Assembly (NCBI GenBank): GCA_015146655.1 | Contig: VKHL01000246.1 | Coordinates: 1-26,736, forward strand | From: Ochromonas danica | Lineage: Eukaryota; Sar; Chrysophyceae; Chromulinales; Chromulinaceae | Length of the DNA stretch: 26,736 nucleotides | Direction: 5' to 3' | Shown here: positions 8,858 to 19,700 of the stretch, one piece after another | Numbering within the stretch: position 1 is the stretch's first letter | Layout of the letters: every line of letters begins with the position of its first letter | Notes under the pieces: model-generated | The model's database searches: none | The model's input: only the letters and a program-made list of their open reading frames with translations | What the model was told of the DNA's origin: nothing | Made by a program: the position numbers and the translations under genes

Positions 8858-11800
8858 CTATATTGCTCCCTTGGCCCTCAGAAGCGCTTTAATGTCTTCT
8901 GTCTTAGCAACCGTCAGAGCAGTTTTCCCATTCTACCCAACAACAACCACAAGATACAAGACAACATAAGACAGAGAGTATGACAAGGTTAGAGTCAATA
9001 ACAACAACACACTCTGTCAACATAACTACCACTGCCACTAGACCTACAACATCTACTAACACACCACACATCATGACTCTAATAGACTATACCAGACTGT
9101 ACTATATTAGACTACTACCATATAAGCTGATATTAGACATGGACACACTTACCTTATCAGTCTTGTTCACATCTACTCGCCCATCAAGTAATAAGATCAG
9201 AACCACTTCTATATGACCCTTACGGCATGCAGCATGCAAGGGCGTCCGTCCATGCTAACAAACAAGCACAGTCACATATATTAGATATAACAATAGTAAT
9301 GGCATTGTAATCTATCTATATCAGTATATGCAAACAGTAGTACATCCTTCACCTACTTTATATCTACTACACCTACACTAACCTATTACATATCAACTAT
9401 CATAACATACTAACTATTAGATATATACTCAAACTAACATATACTATACATTAACATATTCATCTGCTTTCTACCTACACTAACACTAACTTATAACATA
9501 CTGCATATCATTATTGTGACATACTATACTATACAGTACAAGACTACTACCATGCAAGTTGATTGAAAAAAAGAATAATAAAATAAAATAAGAGAGAGAA
9601 AGAGAAGAGAATGAATGAAGGTTCTATTGTTTTCCTTCAACTTCTCAAATGAGTATCTTCTCTCGAATAAATAAAATAAATTGTTGAATTAGAAACTCAA
9701 TACTTATAGAATAGTCACACTTACATTATCAGTCTTGTTCACATCCACCCGCCCATCAAGTAATAGGACTTTAACCACCTCTAATTGACCATAGTAGCAT
9801 GCATTACTCAAGGGCCAATATCCATGCTAGTCAAACACAGTCACATATATTATTAGCTATAACGATAAAGACATTGTAACCATGCTATATCTGATCATAC
9901 TATCATATGCTAATAATACTAACACCTTCATCTACTTTATACTAACACCTACACTAACCCATAACATATACACCATCATAACAGACTAACTATATCAACT
10001 CACATTAACAGATACTGCACATTATATTCATCTGCTTTCTAACTACCCTAACTTATAACATGCTACATATGATTATTGTGACATAATATAGTATACAGTA
10101 CAAGACTATCACCATGTAAGGTGGAAGAAAGGATGATAGCTACACTTACCTTATTAGCCTTGTTTACATCTACCCGTCCATCGAGTAATAAGATCAGAAC
10201 CACTTCCACATGACCCTTCAAGCACGCAGTATGCAAGGGCGTATATCCATCCTACTCAAACATAGTCAAATATTAGCTATAACAATAAAGACATTGTTTT
10301 CTATCTATATCAGTTTATGCAAACAGTAGTACCTTCTTCACCTACTTTATATAAACACCTATAACATATACACCATCATAACAGACTAACTACTCCATTG
10401 GTAACTATTCCGCTATATATTGGTATTAGATATATACTCATAGTAACATATACTACACAATAACATATTCATCTGCTTTCTACCTACACTAACACTAACT
10501 TATAACATGCTACATATCATAACTGTGACATACTATACTATACAGTACAAGACTACTATCATGTAAGATAGAAGAAAGAATAGCAACACGTACCACACAA
10601 GCCTTGTTAACCTCCACCCGTCCATCAAGTAATAAGAACCGAACAACTCCAACACGACCATTCCGGCACGCAGTATGCAAGGGCGTCCAACCATCCTGGT
10701 CAAACACAGTCACATAACGATAAAGACATTGTATGCTCATACTAACATATGCTAATAATACTAACACCTTCATCTACTTTATACTAACACCTACACTAAC
10801 CTAATACATACAAACCATCATAACAGACTAACTATATCAACTCACATTAACAGATACTGCACATTATATTCATCTGCTTTCTAACTACCCTAACGCTAAC
10901 TTACAACATGCTACATATGATTATTGTGACATAATATAGTATACAGTACAAGACTACCACCATGAAAGGTGGAAAAAAGGATGATAGCTACACTTACATT
11001 ATCAGCCTTGTTCACATCTACTTGCCAATTGATTAATAGGACTTTACCCACCTCAACATAACCCTTACAGCATGCAGCATACAAGGGCGTCCGTCCAGTC
11101 TAGTCAAAAACAGTCACAAATATCAGATATAAGAATAACATTGACATTGTAATCTTTCTATATCAGTATATGCAAACAGTAGTACATCCTTTACCTACTT
11201 TACACTAACACCTACACTAACCTATTACATATCAACTATCATCACAGACTAACTATTAGATATCCACTCATATTAACATATACTATAGTACTATACATTA
11301 ACATATTCATCTGCTTTCTACCTACACTAATACTAACTTATAACATACTACATATCATAACTGTGGCATACTATACTATACACTACAAGACTACTACAGT
11401 GTAAGATAGAAGAAAGGATAGCCACACTTACATTATCAGTCTTGTTAACCTCCACCCGCCCATCAAGTAATAAGACTTTAACTAACACAACATGACCCTT
11501 CCAGCATGCAATACTCAAGGGCGTATATCCATTCTAGTCAAATACAGTCACAAACATTAGTATCAGCATTCTATAGGAATTATCTATCGATATGTATATA
11601 TATTAATATATACAACATATAGATTTACGCTTAAAAGCAGACTACTCAGACATCATCACTAGCAGTTGCTGAGATGATTAAATGCTCACCTCACTATCCA
11701 CAACACAGACAGCGTTGACATCTATTGCTGGATGAAGTAACAGCAATCTCGACATCTCCATATCACACCTTACAGCTGCCATATGCAGCGCTGTCATACC

Positions 11801-12630
11801 CTACAGACCATTATTAGACATTCACCACATCATACCATCCCTATTAGAATGCACAGCAACATAGTTTAGCTATCCACAGACATCCCTCCCGCCTGCATCA
11901 TAACAAAAACTACAATAGCAATGGCAAGCAGCATCCTAGCCAACAGGCTTAGTTAGCTAGAGTACACTGTTCTCCATGGCACCCCCTTCTACACACTATA
12001 TCGACCAGTAGGCTATAATCAGTACTTTACCTTGATTTTAGTATGACCTAGAGTCATTGTGAAGTGATGGTGGATTACAGATACAGGGATTCTATGAATT
12101 GCATTGTAAGTCTCCAGTGTTTTCAATGCTGTCAAATCTCCAGACTCGATCATTTTCTGCCAATTAGCATGGCAATTCAGAAGTAGAATAGCGATCTGAC
12201 CGTCTTTTTGTTGAGCGAGTAATTTGTCATTCAGAGCCAGAGCTTCTTCCAGCTTTCTCTCTGCCTCAACTCGTCTGGCTTCTTCTGTCTCTCTTGCTTT
12301 GATGCTCTCTTCTAGTTCAGACACTACCTTCTCATTTACTGCCTGACATTCTTCCAGCTTTCTCTCTGCCTCAACTCGTCTGGCTTCTTCTTTCTCTCTT
12401 GCTTTGATGCTCTCTTCTAGTTCAGACACCACCCGACATTCTTCCAGTTTTCTCTCTAAATCAACTTCTCTTCCTTTTTGTACCTTGTGAGGGATATCAT
12501 CCAGAAGACCATAGAACATCTCCTCTACCTCAACACGGCCTCTCTTTTCCAGTATGCTTCTCACTTCTTCAGCCTTTCTCTTTTCTTCTTCTACATCTGG
12601 CTTCTCTAGGCTCGACTGCATCTTTTTCAT
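8858..12630 (-). CDS. Coiled-coil / ankyrin-repeat protein, nine exons
   Basis: Exons in order of transcription: 12630-12031, 11800-11690, 11533-11432, 11099-10998, 10695-10594, 10251-10150, 9826-9725, 9254-9153 and 8932-8858. All introns are phase 0 with GT donors (mostly GTAAGTGT) and AG acceptors, 156-470 bases long. The product is 465 residues. Residues 1-200 are a charged coiled coil with a 35-residue (five-heptad) internal duplication. Then come a 37-residue ankyrin unit ([15 protein letters not shown]), six 34-residue units, one per exon (such as [18 protein letters not shown] followed by [16 protein letters not shown]), and a capping unit [20 protein letters not shown] with stop TAG. 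Ankyrin units bind proteins; the partner is unknown. The start is the first ATG in an otherwise open frame, so a further 5' exon is possible. A damaged paralogue lies at the left edge. Confidence 0.8.
8933..12030 (-). repeat. Related introns of the ankyrin gene (exon-intron tandem duplication)
   Basis: The introns between the 102-bp exons share words in the same order: acatattagatataac near the acceptor, actttatactaacacctacac, tattcatctgctttctacc, ttataacatactacat and tactatactatacagtacaag near the donor. So each duplication unit was exon plus intron, about 400-570 bp. The same words occur in the broken copy at 1-1250. The region 11640-12060 is similarly matched to 1250-1660, showing that the whole locus was duplicated. 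Confidence 0.75.
12249..12430 (-). repeat. 105-bp direct duplication in the coiled-coil exon
   Basis: The word ccagctttctctctgcctca starts at 12249 and 12354, and similarity runs for about 75 bases in each unit. The period of 105 bp is 35 residues, exactly five heptads, so the duplication ([11 protein letters not shown], then [14 protein letters not shown]) keeps the coiled-coil register. Confidence 0.85.
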
Positions 12631-13189
12631 CACCTTCTTATAGCAAATAGGAAAATATGATACGATAAGAAATAATTTTAGGATGAGGTAGATAGGATAA
12701 ATTAATTTTCTGAACACAGCTTATTGCTCTTCTATGGCGACAATCAGTAGCAGTTGTGTTTTAGTTGAGGGAGATACCAGTAGTGTTTTTAGTTCCAGTG
12801 GTGGGAGAAACCGTCGCCACACGCCACAGAACTTAGGCCCGCCTTCTCTCGTTGCAAAAAGTTTTGCAAAAATGCAAAATACAAAGTGAAGTTAACGTTC
12901 CAAGCCGTGAAGTTAACCCTACAATTTGCAAATTGCAATACAACAAAATCTTCAAACTTTTACAAAACCTTTACAAAGAGTAATTTCTTTTCGCATCGAA
13001 TGAATTCAGAACTCCACCCCGCTACAAAGTCAGTCTACCGGTTGTAGTAGTGATTTTACTAGAGAGTGGAATGCCCCGGGGAACACTATAGAGCGAGCTT
13101 TACAGCTGGATGATGACTAACAGCTGCTATCTTCAAAAGAGAAGGAAAGAAAAATCATTTCCAAGCTGACCACCATGCTAGATTCTACA

Positions 13190-13788
13190 GGGAAGAAGCC
13201 TCTGCTGCCACTTTATTACACCCGGCACCCCTGGAGTGTTTACTCAGAAGCGCAAAAGACGGTAAGGAAGATTATCTTTTTATTATTTCGCGGTTTAACA
13301 GAGGTTGTATCTTGACTTGCAGAGAACTAATACCGTCTGGGCAAATCTAAGTCAAGATGTGAAAGAGAGTATTGTGAAGGATCTGCCTATGGATGTACCT
13401 CCATAGAACACCACGACTGCCGATGACATCGCTTGTACACTTGTATTTGGATCCGCGCCAGGAGCAGCAATGGATATCTGTTTTCACGATGATGACGCGC
13501 ATTGAGCTAGACCATAAAGAGGCCCGTAATAACCAGTGGGACGCCATAGCCATAGCGTTCAACAGTTATACGGACTTCAGGTTCGATAACTGTACATGTT
13601 TGTATAACGAGGATGGCACAATCGAAGGTCCGTTACCCAACCACATCGTTGCTTACGGGTTCTGCAAGGACATTAACCCAACGGCTGGCCTAAGCAAGCC
13701 ACGCCCCGTTCAAAGCAGAGTGCAACAACTGCAGCCAGTCAACAAGCTTGTCAGGGTGGAAGTCACGCATACTCAGATCCATTTTTGA
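13190..13788 (+). pseudogene. Plus-strand gene of the transposon, damaged, unidentified
   Basis: A coding-looking stretch begins near the ATG at about 13173 (MLDSTGKKPLLPLYYTRHPW), is split by a good 61-base intron (13262-13322, GTAAGG to TTGCAG), continues TVWANLSQDVKESIVKDL, then meets TAG and further stops. A different frame takes over from about 13490 and reads NNQWDAIAIAFNSYTDF and then NHIVAYGFCKDINPT, ending in TGA at 13786-13788. Changes of frame indicate two or three lesions. Earlier sequence from about 13030 (REWNAPGNTIERALQLDDD) may belong to it. Harbinger elements usually carry a Myb/SANT DNA-binding partner; the W...A..FN pattern is compatible but not proof. Confidence 0.45.
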
Positions 13789-13834
13789 TTCTTTTTAATT
13801 TCTATTTAATATTAAGCATAAATATTAACAGTTT

Positions 13835-14627
13835 TCAAGGTCTTCTCCAGCCTTTTTGTTTGAGGAAGTAGGCGATCTTCAGTAGCTTTAAACTGCAGTC
13901 ATGGTTGTCCTCATCAAGCTCTCCACGTAGGCCGTTGCATTCGTTCAGAAAAACCTGAGCACTGTCACCATCAGCATGATCTTCAGGCATTGTGGTAGGC
14001 AAAAAAACCTGATGCACATGTTGTGCAATTCTGCACACACTCTGATTCACCTCTAAACGACTGAGGGCTTTGATTAAGGCTGCATTGGGCTCTCTGCCTA
14101 GGGCTGGGGAGGAGGAGTGTAGTAGGGGGTTGCTGGGGATTTGGGAGGAGCAGTGGTGGGTGGACGTGCCGTGCGAGGTTGAGGTACTTGCAGACGTGGA
14201 GGAGGAGAGGAGTGTTGTCTTGAGTGGTTGTAGGGGCGGTTGAATCTGTCGCGACAATTGGATCATCCCTTCTTCCTGGGCTACGGATGTTGTGACGACT
14301 TGGGAGAAAGCTGGGGCAGGAGAGGATGGGTCTTCTTCTTCTTCTACTTGGGCCGTAGAATAGGTTGTTGGGGTGGCTGTTGGGTCTTCTGTTGTGGTTG
14401 CTGGTCCCACTCTTTCCTGTTGAGGGTTGTCTAGGACTAAGTTGTTGACGATCTGGAGGACTATGGGGGCTGGGTCTCTTCGAGTTGCCTTTGTTTCGAT
14501 GCCTTGGAGTACTACTTCTTCCGCTAAACTACTCTCTCACCCGATCAGGTTCTTCTTTAGCCTCCTCCTCAATGATCTGGTCGATAATATTGTCAATAAC
14601 ATCATCAACACACGGAGGAATGTCCAT
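13835..14627 (-). pseudogene. Minus-strand gene of the transposon, Pro/Ser/Thr-rich, one frameshift
   Basis: ATG at 14625-14627 opens MDIPPCVDDVIDNIIDQII and an acidic helix up to a stop near 14529. One base off, an open frame continues SSLAEEVVLQGIETKATR, a Thr/Pro/Ser-rich linker of about 110 residues, and a conserved-looking end: NAALIKALSRLEVNQSVCR, ECNGLRGELDEDNHDCSLK and AYFLKQKGWRRP. The shift sits in a GAGAGAG run near 14535. About 260 residues in all. The stop is 47 bp from the end of the plus-strand gene, so the two genes face each other. Family not recognised; DNA binding or complex formation would be a guess. Confidence 0.4.
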
Positions 14628-14913
14628 TTTCTCACAAATTTCTATTGATGAATCCGTCTTGGAAAGATTTTGTATTGGTAATTGGCAAATTGCAACGAGA
14701 GATGGATGGATGGACGGAAAACGCGTGGAAATGCGATTTCTTGCAATTTGTGACGTTAACTTCACTTTGTATTTTGCATTTTTGCAGTTTTGTAGAGCAT
14801 TTTCCAACGAGAGAAGGCGGGCCTTACCAACTCCAATTCAAACATGATAAAGTTCACAAAATCGAACAGTACTTGCTCATTTCTGCACCAAAGTTGCCTC
14901 AAAGCATATCAAA

Positions 14914-15423
14914 ATGGTCCTAAGCAAGCGTGCTATTGATTACAGCCATAAAACTCTGAGGGCTGAGGAAAAGGAGCAAATTGGAAGAATGGCAAGTACT
15001 GGTCGAGGAAAGGCAAAGAAGGTGTCCAAGAAGTACAAGATACCGCTATCAGCCGCGAAGAAATACTCCCTATATGTTAAGAAGGGTATCAAGCTTTACG
15101 GGAAAGGCGGAAAGCCGCCCTTGCTCGAAGAGGAAGATAAAACCAAGTTGCGAAAGTGGTTTGGAAGAAAAAGGGGGGTGTTTACAGAGGAAGAATTTCA
15201 CGACGAAGTAGTCAAACTTGCTCGAGCTCGTCATATTTCACGTGGTAGAAAGCTGGAAAAGTTTGCGGTGCCTTACTATCAAGAAGCTGGAGAAGGAGTT
15301 ACACATAAAAACTGGTCAGGCCGAGGTCACTACCAGGAACGGTTTTTTGGAGTGTGGCGACGGTTTCTCCCACCACTGGGGTTCGTTCGAACGCAGATGA
15401 AAAAGCAAAAGCCGACTTTTTAA
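14914..15423 (+). pseudogene. Helix-turn-helix N-terminal part of a pogo/mariner-like transposase
   Basis: ATG 14914 starts 169 residues. Residues ~15-60 (LRAEEKEQIGRMASTGRGKA, then SKKYKIPLSAAKKY) look like a helix-turn-helix DNA-binding domain, followed by a second small basic domain (LLEEEDKTKLRKWFGRKRG, then FTEEEFHDEVVKLA). Such paired domains open pogo/Tc1-mariner-type transposases. Around 15240 a +1 frame becomes better: SLRCLTIKKLEKELHIKTG and then AEVTTRNGFLECGD, which is the kind of linker that precedes the DDE domain. So one frameshift is likely. No catalytic D-D-E/D region follows. It begins 90 bp from the right end of the neighbouring transposon but is a separate unit. Confidence 0.5.
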
Positions 15424-15825
15424 AATCGGAAAATGACAGATTTGAAAGCACGCATGGTGAGTTGATGGAGATCGTTATTGGAAGACGAAACTGGGGTGTG
15501 TGAAGAGATTGAAGAAGAGGATGCGGTTGTAGCTAAAGAGAAACTCAAAGTTGATGAGGAAGAGACGTACAGCTCGAGAGAAGAAGTGGCTGCTAATGCT
15601 GGTGGAACTGGTAGTGTTGGTGCAGCTGCTGATAAAGATACCGATGACGTGGACGATTGTAGTTACCAGAGTAGTTCAGTCGCAATTGAGAAACCAAGAA
15701 TGTCCGCTTTCGCTGACGTCGATATTGCTGCTGTTAACGCCAATGGCGTTTTGGCCTTCGAAAACTCCGGTCTGTTGGAGCACATATGTTCACAATGCAA
15801 GAAAGAATGCTATCAAAAGGCCTAA
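15400..15825 (+). pseudogene. Acidic C-terminal tail of the HTH transposase-like gene
   Basis: A frame reading ADEKAKADFLKSENDRFE and GELMEIVIGRRNWGV runs to about 15500. An overlapping frame then gives an acidic region (EDETGVCEEIEEEDAVVAKE) and a chain to TAA at 15823-15825, ending HICSQCKKECYQKA with three Cys that could bind metal. Order and strand make it the tail of the HTH gene with the catalytic core lost, or a separate domesticated gene. Several frame changes argue against function. Confidence 0.35.
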
Positions 15826-16748
15826 TGTGTAAATAACATCTTAAACAACGAGGAGAGTATGTAATGTCTATTGTTTTTCTTTGCTGTTTACACTGCTGGC
15901 TAATATGATTGTTTAGTGAGTGAGTCTATATTTGACTTGGAGTATTCGGTATTAGGAGATGGCTGTTGTAGAATTGTTTTGTTTATTGGTGTTGAGTGTT
16001 GTTAATTGGTTTACCTGATGATCAAATGTGGTGGAATAGCAGTTTGTTGATTCCTCTGGTGAGATTCTGGATAGTCTACGTTATTGAAATTGCTTTGTGA
16101 TCTGATATAGCGATGCTTTCTCATCAAATTGTTGACTGCATTGACACATGGTTAGACAAATTGATGTTCCATATTGCCTAAATCAGGACGTTCCTCTTTG
16201 TTGCTCATTGTTGATATCACTCATACTAGCCTGGGCTCTATCTGCTAGATGAACATTGTCTGTCTTGATGATTTGATTTGATTTGATTTGATTGTTACTA
16301 AAAAATACTTCACACAAGAGGTTACAAAGCTTGAAATCAAACAACACACGCTTCTTCCACTTCGATTTCATCTCAAAACAGAAGTCACCTTTCGAAGAAG
16401 AAGCCTGTGAATCAGAGGATTACTTAATAAGAACAGCATGATTAAAAGAGCATAGCGAATGACGCGCTACTCAAGTAGCAGAAATAGAACAAGACAGAAG
16501 CACCAAAGGGTACTAAACAATTCAACAATAGAGTTACAAGACAGAAAACAAAGAAAAAATCTATTGTATGACATTATGGCATTGTATGATATAATGGTAG
16601 TAATGTCAACGACGATCATACTGCTTTAAACTACACCTCAAGTCCTTTTCCTTCACAGTATCAATAAATCAACTCTTTGGAACAGAGAAACAGAAAAAGA
16701 GCAGAATTGCAATGCAGTGCTGAACTAATTGCAATGCTAAACAAAAAA
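15826..16748. other. Intergenic region; GATTT tandem at 16268-16292
   Basis: AT-rich and without a supported gene on either strand. Near 16268-16292 the pentamer GATTT is repeated about five times. Its right part is the 3' flank of the RCC1-like gene. No transposon ends were found. Confidence 0.5.
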
Positions 16749-19700
16749 TCACATCAAATCATCCCACTTCATCGAAGACGCACTTGACACTGACAGTGAA
16801 CTCACTGAACTGCCATCAACAAACACACCATTATTTCCCCACCCCACCAACAACCCATCCGACCTCACCGCCATAAACGACAGCTTGCCACCATGCAACT
16901 CCACCACACCTCCTCCCAGCAACCACGACACGGAAGACATGTCTCCTCCATACCCACCATGACCCCAAGATAACACACTGCCATCCTGCCTCAACGCTGC
17001 AAACGCTCCTTGAGAAGACACCACCTTCTGCACTCCACTCGACGCCCACAACCTCTCCTCCTCAGACATCTCGCCTCCATACCCACTGTGGTTTGTATTG
17101 TTGGGGTCGATCTAGCTATGGAGGGAACTGCAGTTCTGTTTCTTCTGCTTTCAAGAGCACGTCTGGAGAAGGAGTGGAAGTCGGGGAGGTGAGATTGGTG
17201 AGCTCGGATCGAGCATTTGCTGCTTGGCGGAAAGGAGGTGAGGTGAGGGTGTGGGGAGACCTACAGATGTCAACACTGACACCGACCCGCGATTGCACTC
17301 GATATACACCACTTCCTCCTCATACAACGCGGTCGACACTGACTCGGGAATTACTCCACCCACATCCGACTTACCCCACGCCACGATCTGACCTCGACCT
17401 TCCGCCTTCACCCCCACAAACACTTGACTACCCGATACCAACCACGACAACCGAGGAAGATCCGCTGGAGCACACCCACCATAGTAACAATTCCCCCAAC
17501 TCACCACATACCCATTGCCTCGCAACGCCGCGAACGCTGCCTCCGACGCCACGATCATCTTCACATCATGAAGGGAATCACTCACATTCAACCTCACATG
17601 TTTCCCTCCAACACCCTTCAGCGATCCATCCTGCCACGAAGAGACGCCTCCTCCGGCCCACGCATTGCCCCAGCTACACACCTTCCCATCTCTTCTCCAC
17701 GCCGCATAAGCGCCGCTAGACGCAGCTGCGATCCCCAACACTCTGCTGGACACATAAGGTGCACAAGACGATGACACCTCGCCACCATGGCTTGCTGCTC
17801 CGAACGACACCACTCCTCCTGTCTTGTTCACACCAGCGAACGACACATCCGTGCTCACCAACCACACCAAACCCCACCAGCTCACCCCACCCAACACACT
17901 CACATTCACACTCTCAACCCCACACGACACATGCCTCTCCCACCCTGAGATCGACACCTCCGATCCCCACGCCGCGAAACGACCATCCCGCAACAAACCC
18001 ACATACCCATTCTTGCTCGTGATCACCGCCGTCAAGTTCAACTCAGCTTCCAACTCAGACATATTCGATGAAGTCTCACACAGCTTCGACCTCACGTTGA
18101 ACACTGTGAGCGAACCATCCTGCTTCTGCTTCTGCTTCACCTTCTCATCCCCTTCCCACCACCACACCGTGCCAGAAACATTCCAAGCCACCATCCCACT
18201 CAAGCTTCTTGGACGGTAACTCGGAGAAGATCGAAGCATCTCTCTCAAGCTGCTCACATCCACGGTGGGGAAAGAGGAAGGCTGTGTAGAGGGCTGACTA
18301 GAAGGATGGACCGAGGGTTGGCTGGAAGGCTGTGAAGAAGGTATAGCAGAGGGCTGAGAAGAAGGTCGAGAGGATGGCTGTGTAGAGGGTTGACTAGAAG
18401 GATGGATGGAGGGTTGGCTGGAAGGTTGTGAAGAAGGTATAGCAGAGGGTTGAGAAGAAGGTTCGGAGGAAGGTTGCATACTGGGCTGACTCGACGGTGA
18501 CGATCTGGGGGTCGAAGTGGGCTGACCCGATGGTTGGCAAGATGGGAGGGAGGAAGGTTGGCAACTGGGCTGACTTGAAGGTTGGCTACTTGGCTCATTA
18601 GTCGGCCGTGTAGAAGGTTTGGCCGATGGTTGTCCCGATGGACGGCAACTGGGTTGGCCAGTAGGCCCAATAGAAGGCTGAGCAGAAGGTTGAGCTGAGG
18701 GTTGGGAAGATGGTTGAGAGGTCGGTTGGGAAGATGGTAGAGATGTTGGTTGGCAGCTTGGTTGACCTGATGGCTCGGAACTTGGTTGCACTGTAGGCTG
18801 AGATGATGGCTCGGAACTTGGTTGCACTGTAGGCTGAGATGATGGTTGACTGCTAGGATTACACGTGGGCTCAGCCGTGGGTTGTCTCGTTGGTTGGGAA
18901 GATGGTAGAGAGGTCGGTTGGGAAGATGGTAGAGATGTTGGTTGGCAGCTTGGTTGACCTGTTGGTTGAGAGCTCGGTTGCACTGTAGGCTGAGAGGATG
19001 GCTGACTGCTAGGATTACATGTGGGCTCAGCCGTGGGTTGTCTCGTTGGTTGGGAAGAAGGTTGAGAGGTCGGTTGGGAAGATGGTTGAGATGTTGGTTG
19101 GCAGCTTGGTTGACATGTTGGCACACAGCTCGGTTGCACTGTAGGCTGAGATGATGGCTGACTGCTAGGATTACACGTGGGCTTAGCCGTGGGTTGTCTC
19201 GTTGGTTGGGAAGATGGTACAGAGGTCGGTTGGGAAGATGGTTGAGATGTTGGTTGGCAGCTTGGTTGTACTGTAGGCTGAGATGATGGTTGTGTGCTTG
19301 GTTGAGAAGTGGGTTGAGAGGTTGGCTTAGGAGATGGTTTGGGACTAGGACGCGGTGTTGGAGATTTGGTAGGTAATGGGGAAGGAGCTATGGTTGGCAT
19401 CATTGTTGGAGACGCCGTATCGACGGCCAAGTAGATTGTAACCTGTGCAGAACAAGATTCATCACCGCCGCACCCTTCCCATATATACATGGTAGTACAA
19501 GTTGACAGAGGAGGCTTATAGGTATTACCGCACCCACCTCCGCATGTTGCGTACTCAGAGCCACTGCTGTATGTTAAGCGCAAATACCCACTATAGATAA
19601 TTTTCATGGTAAATTTGAATCCCGGACAAAGAGTAAAGGTACATATGTAGGATTTAGCATTGGTCGCCCAATTGGTAAGGCCAGTGGAGTAAGATGGACA

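Larger units (their letters stand above)
12836..14823. mobile_element. DNA transposon with terminal inverted repeats and TTA target duplication (Harbinger-like ends)
   Basis: The element is 1,988 bp. The left end reads GGCCCGCCTTCTCTCGTTG, and the complement of the right end reads the same 19 bases. A second block, TGCAAAAATGCAAAATACAA and then AGTGAAGTTAACGT, is shared further in, offset by about 12 bases. The flanks are TTA on both sides (12833-12835 and 14824-14826). A three-base T-W-A duplication and GGC-rich ends are typical of PIF/Harbinger elements. Inside are two convergent, damaged genes (13190-13788 plus; 14627-13835 minus). No DDE transposase domain is visible, so it is probably non-autonomous and now dead. 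Family assignment rests on ends and duplication only. Confidence 0.75.
12795..15379. repeat. 28-bp perfect inverted match flanking the transposon and the HTH gene
   Basis: Bases 12795-12822 are the exact complement of 15352-15379 (one strand reads GTGTGGCGACGGTTTCTCCC and then ACCACTGG). The right copy lies inside the HTH fragment, the left one just outside the transposon's left end. Outside the 28 bases similarity stops. Chance is unlikely at this length; an older nested insertion or a captured fragment is the simplest reading. Confidence 0.7.

Noticed and set aside
8781-9216. Plus-strand open frames opposite the last ankyrin exons
   Set aside because: They are antisense of the ankyrin capping exon and the preceding intron.
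17093-17719. Plus-strand open frame of 208 residues as a separate gene
   Set aside because: Only the first ~55 residues look like protein, and these are the inverted RCC1-like segment; the rest is Thr/His/Pro-rich antisense of the main gene.
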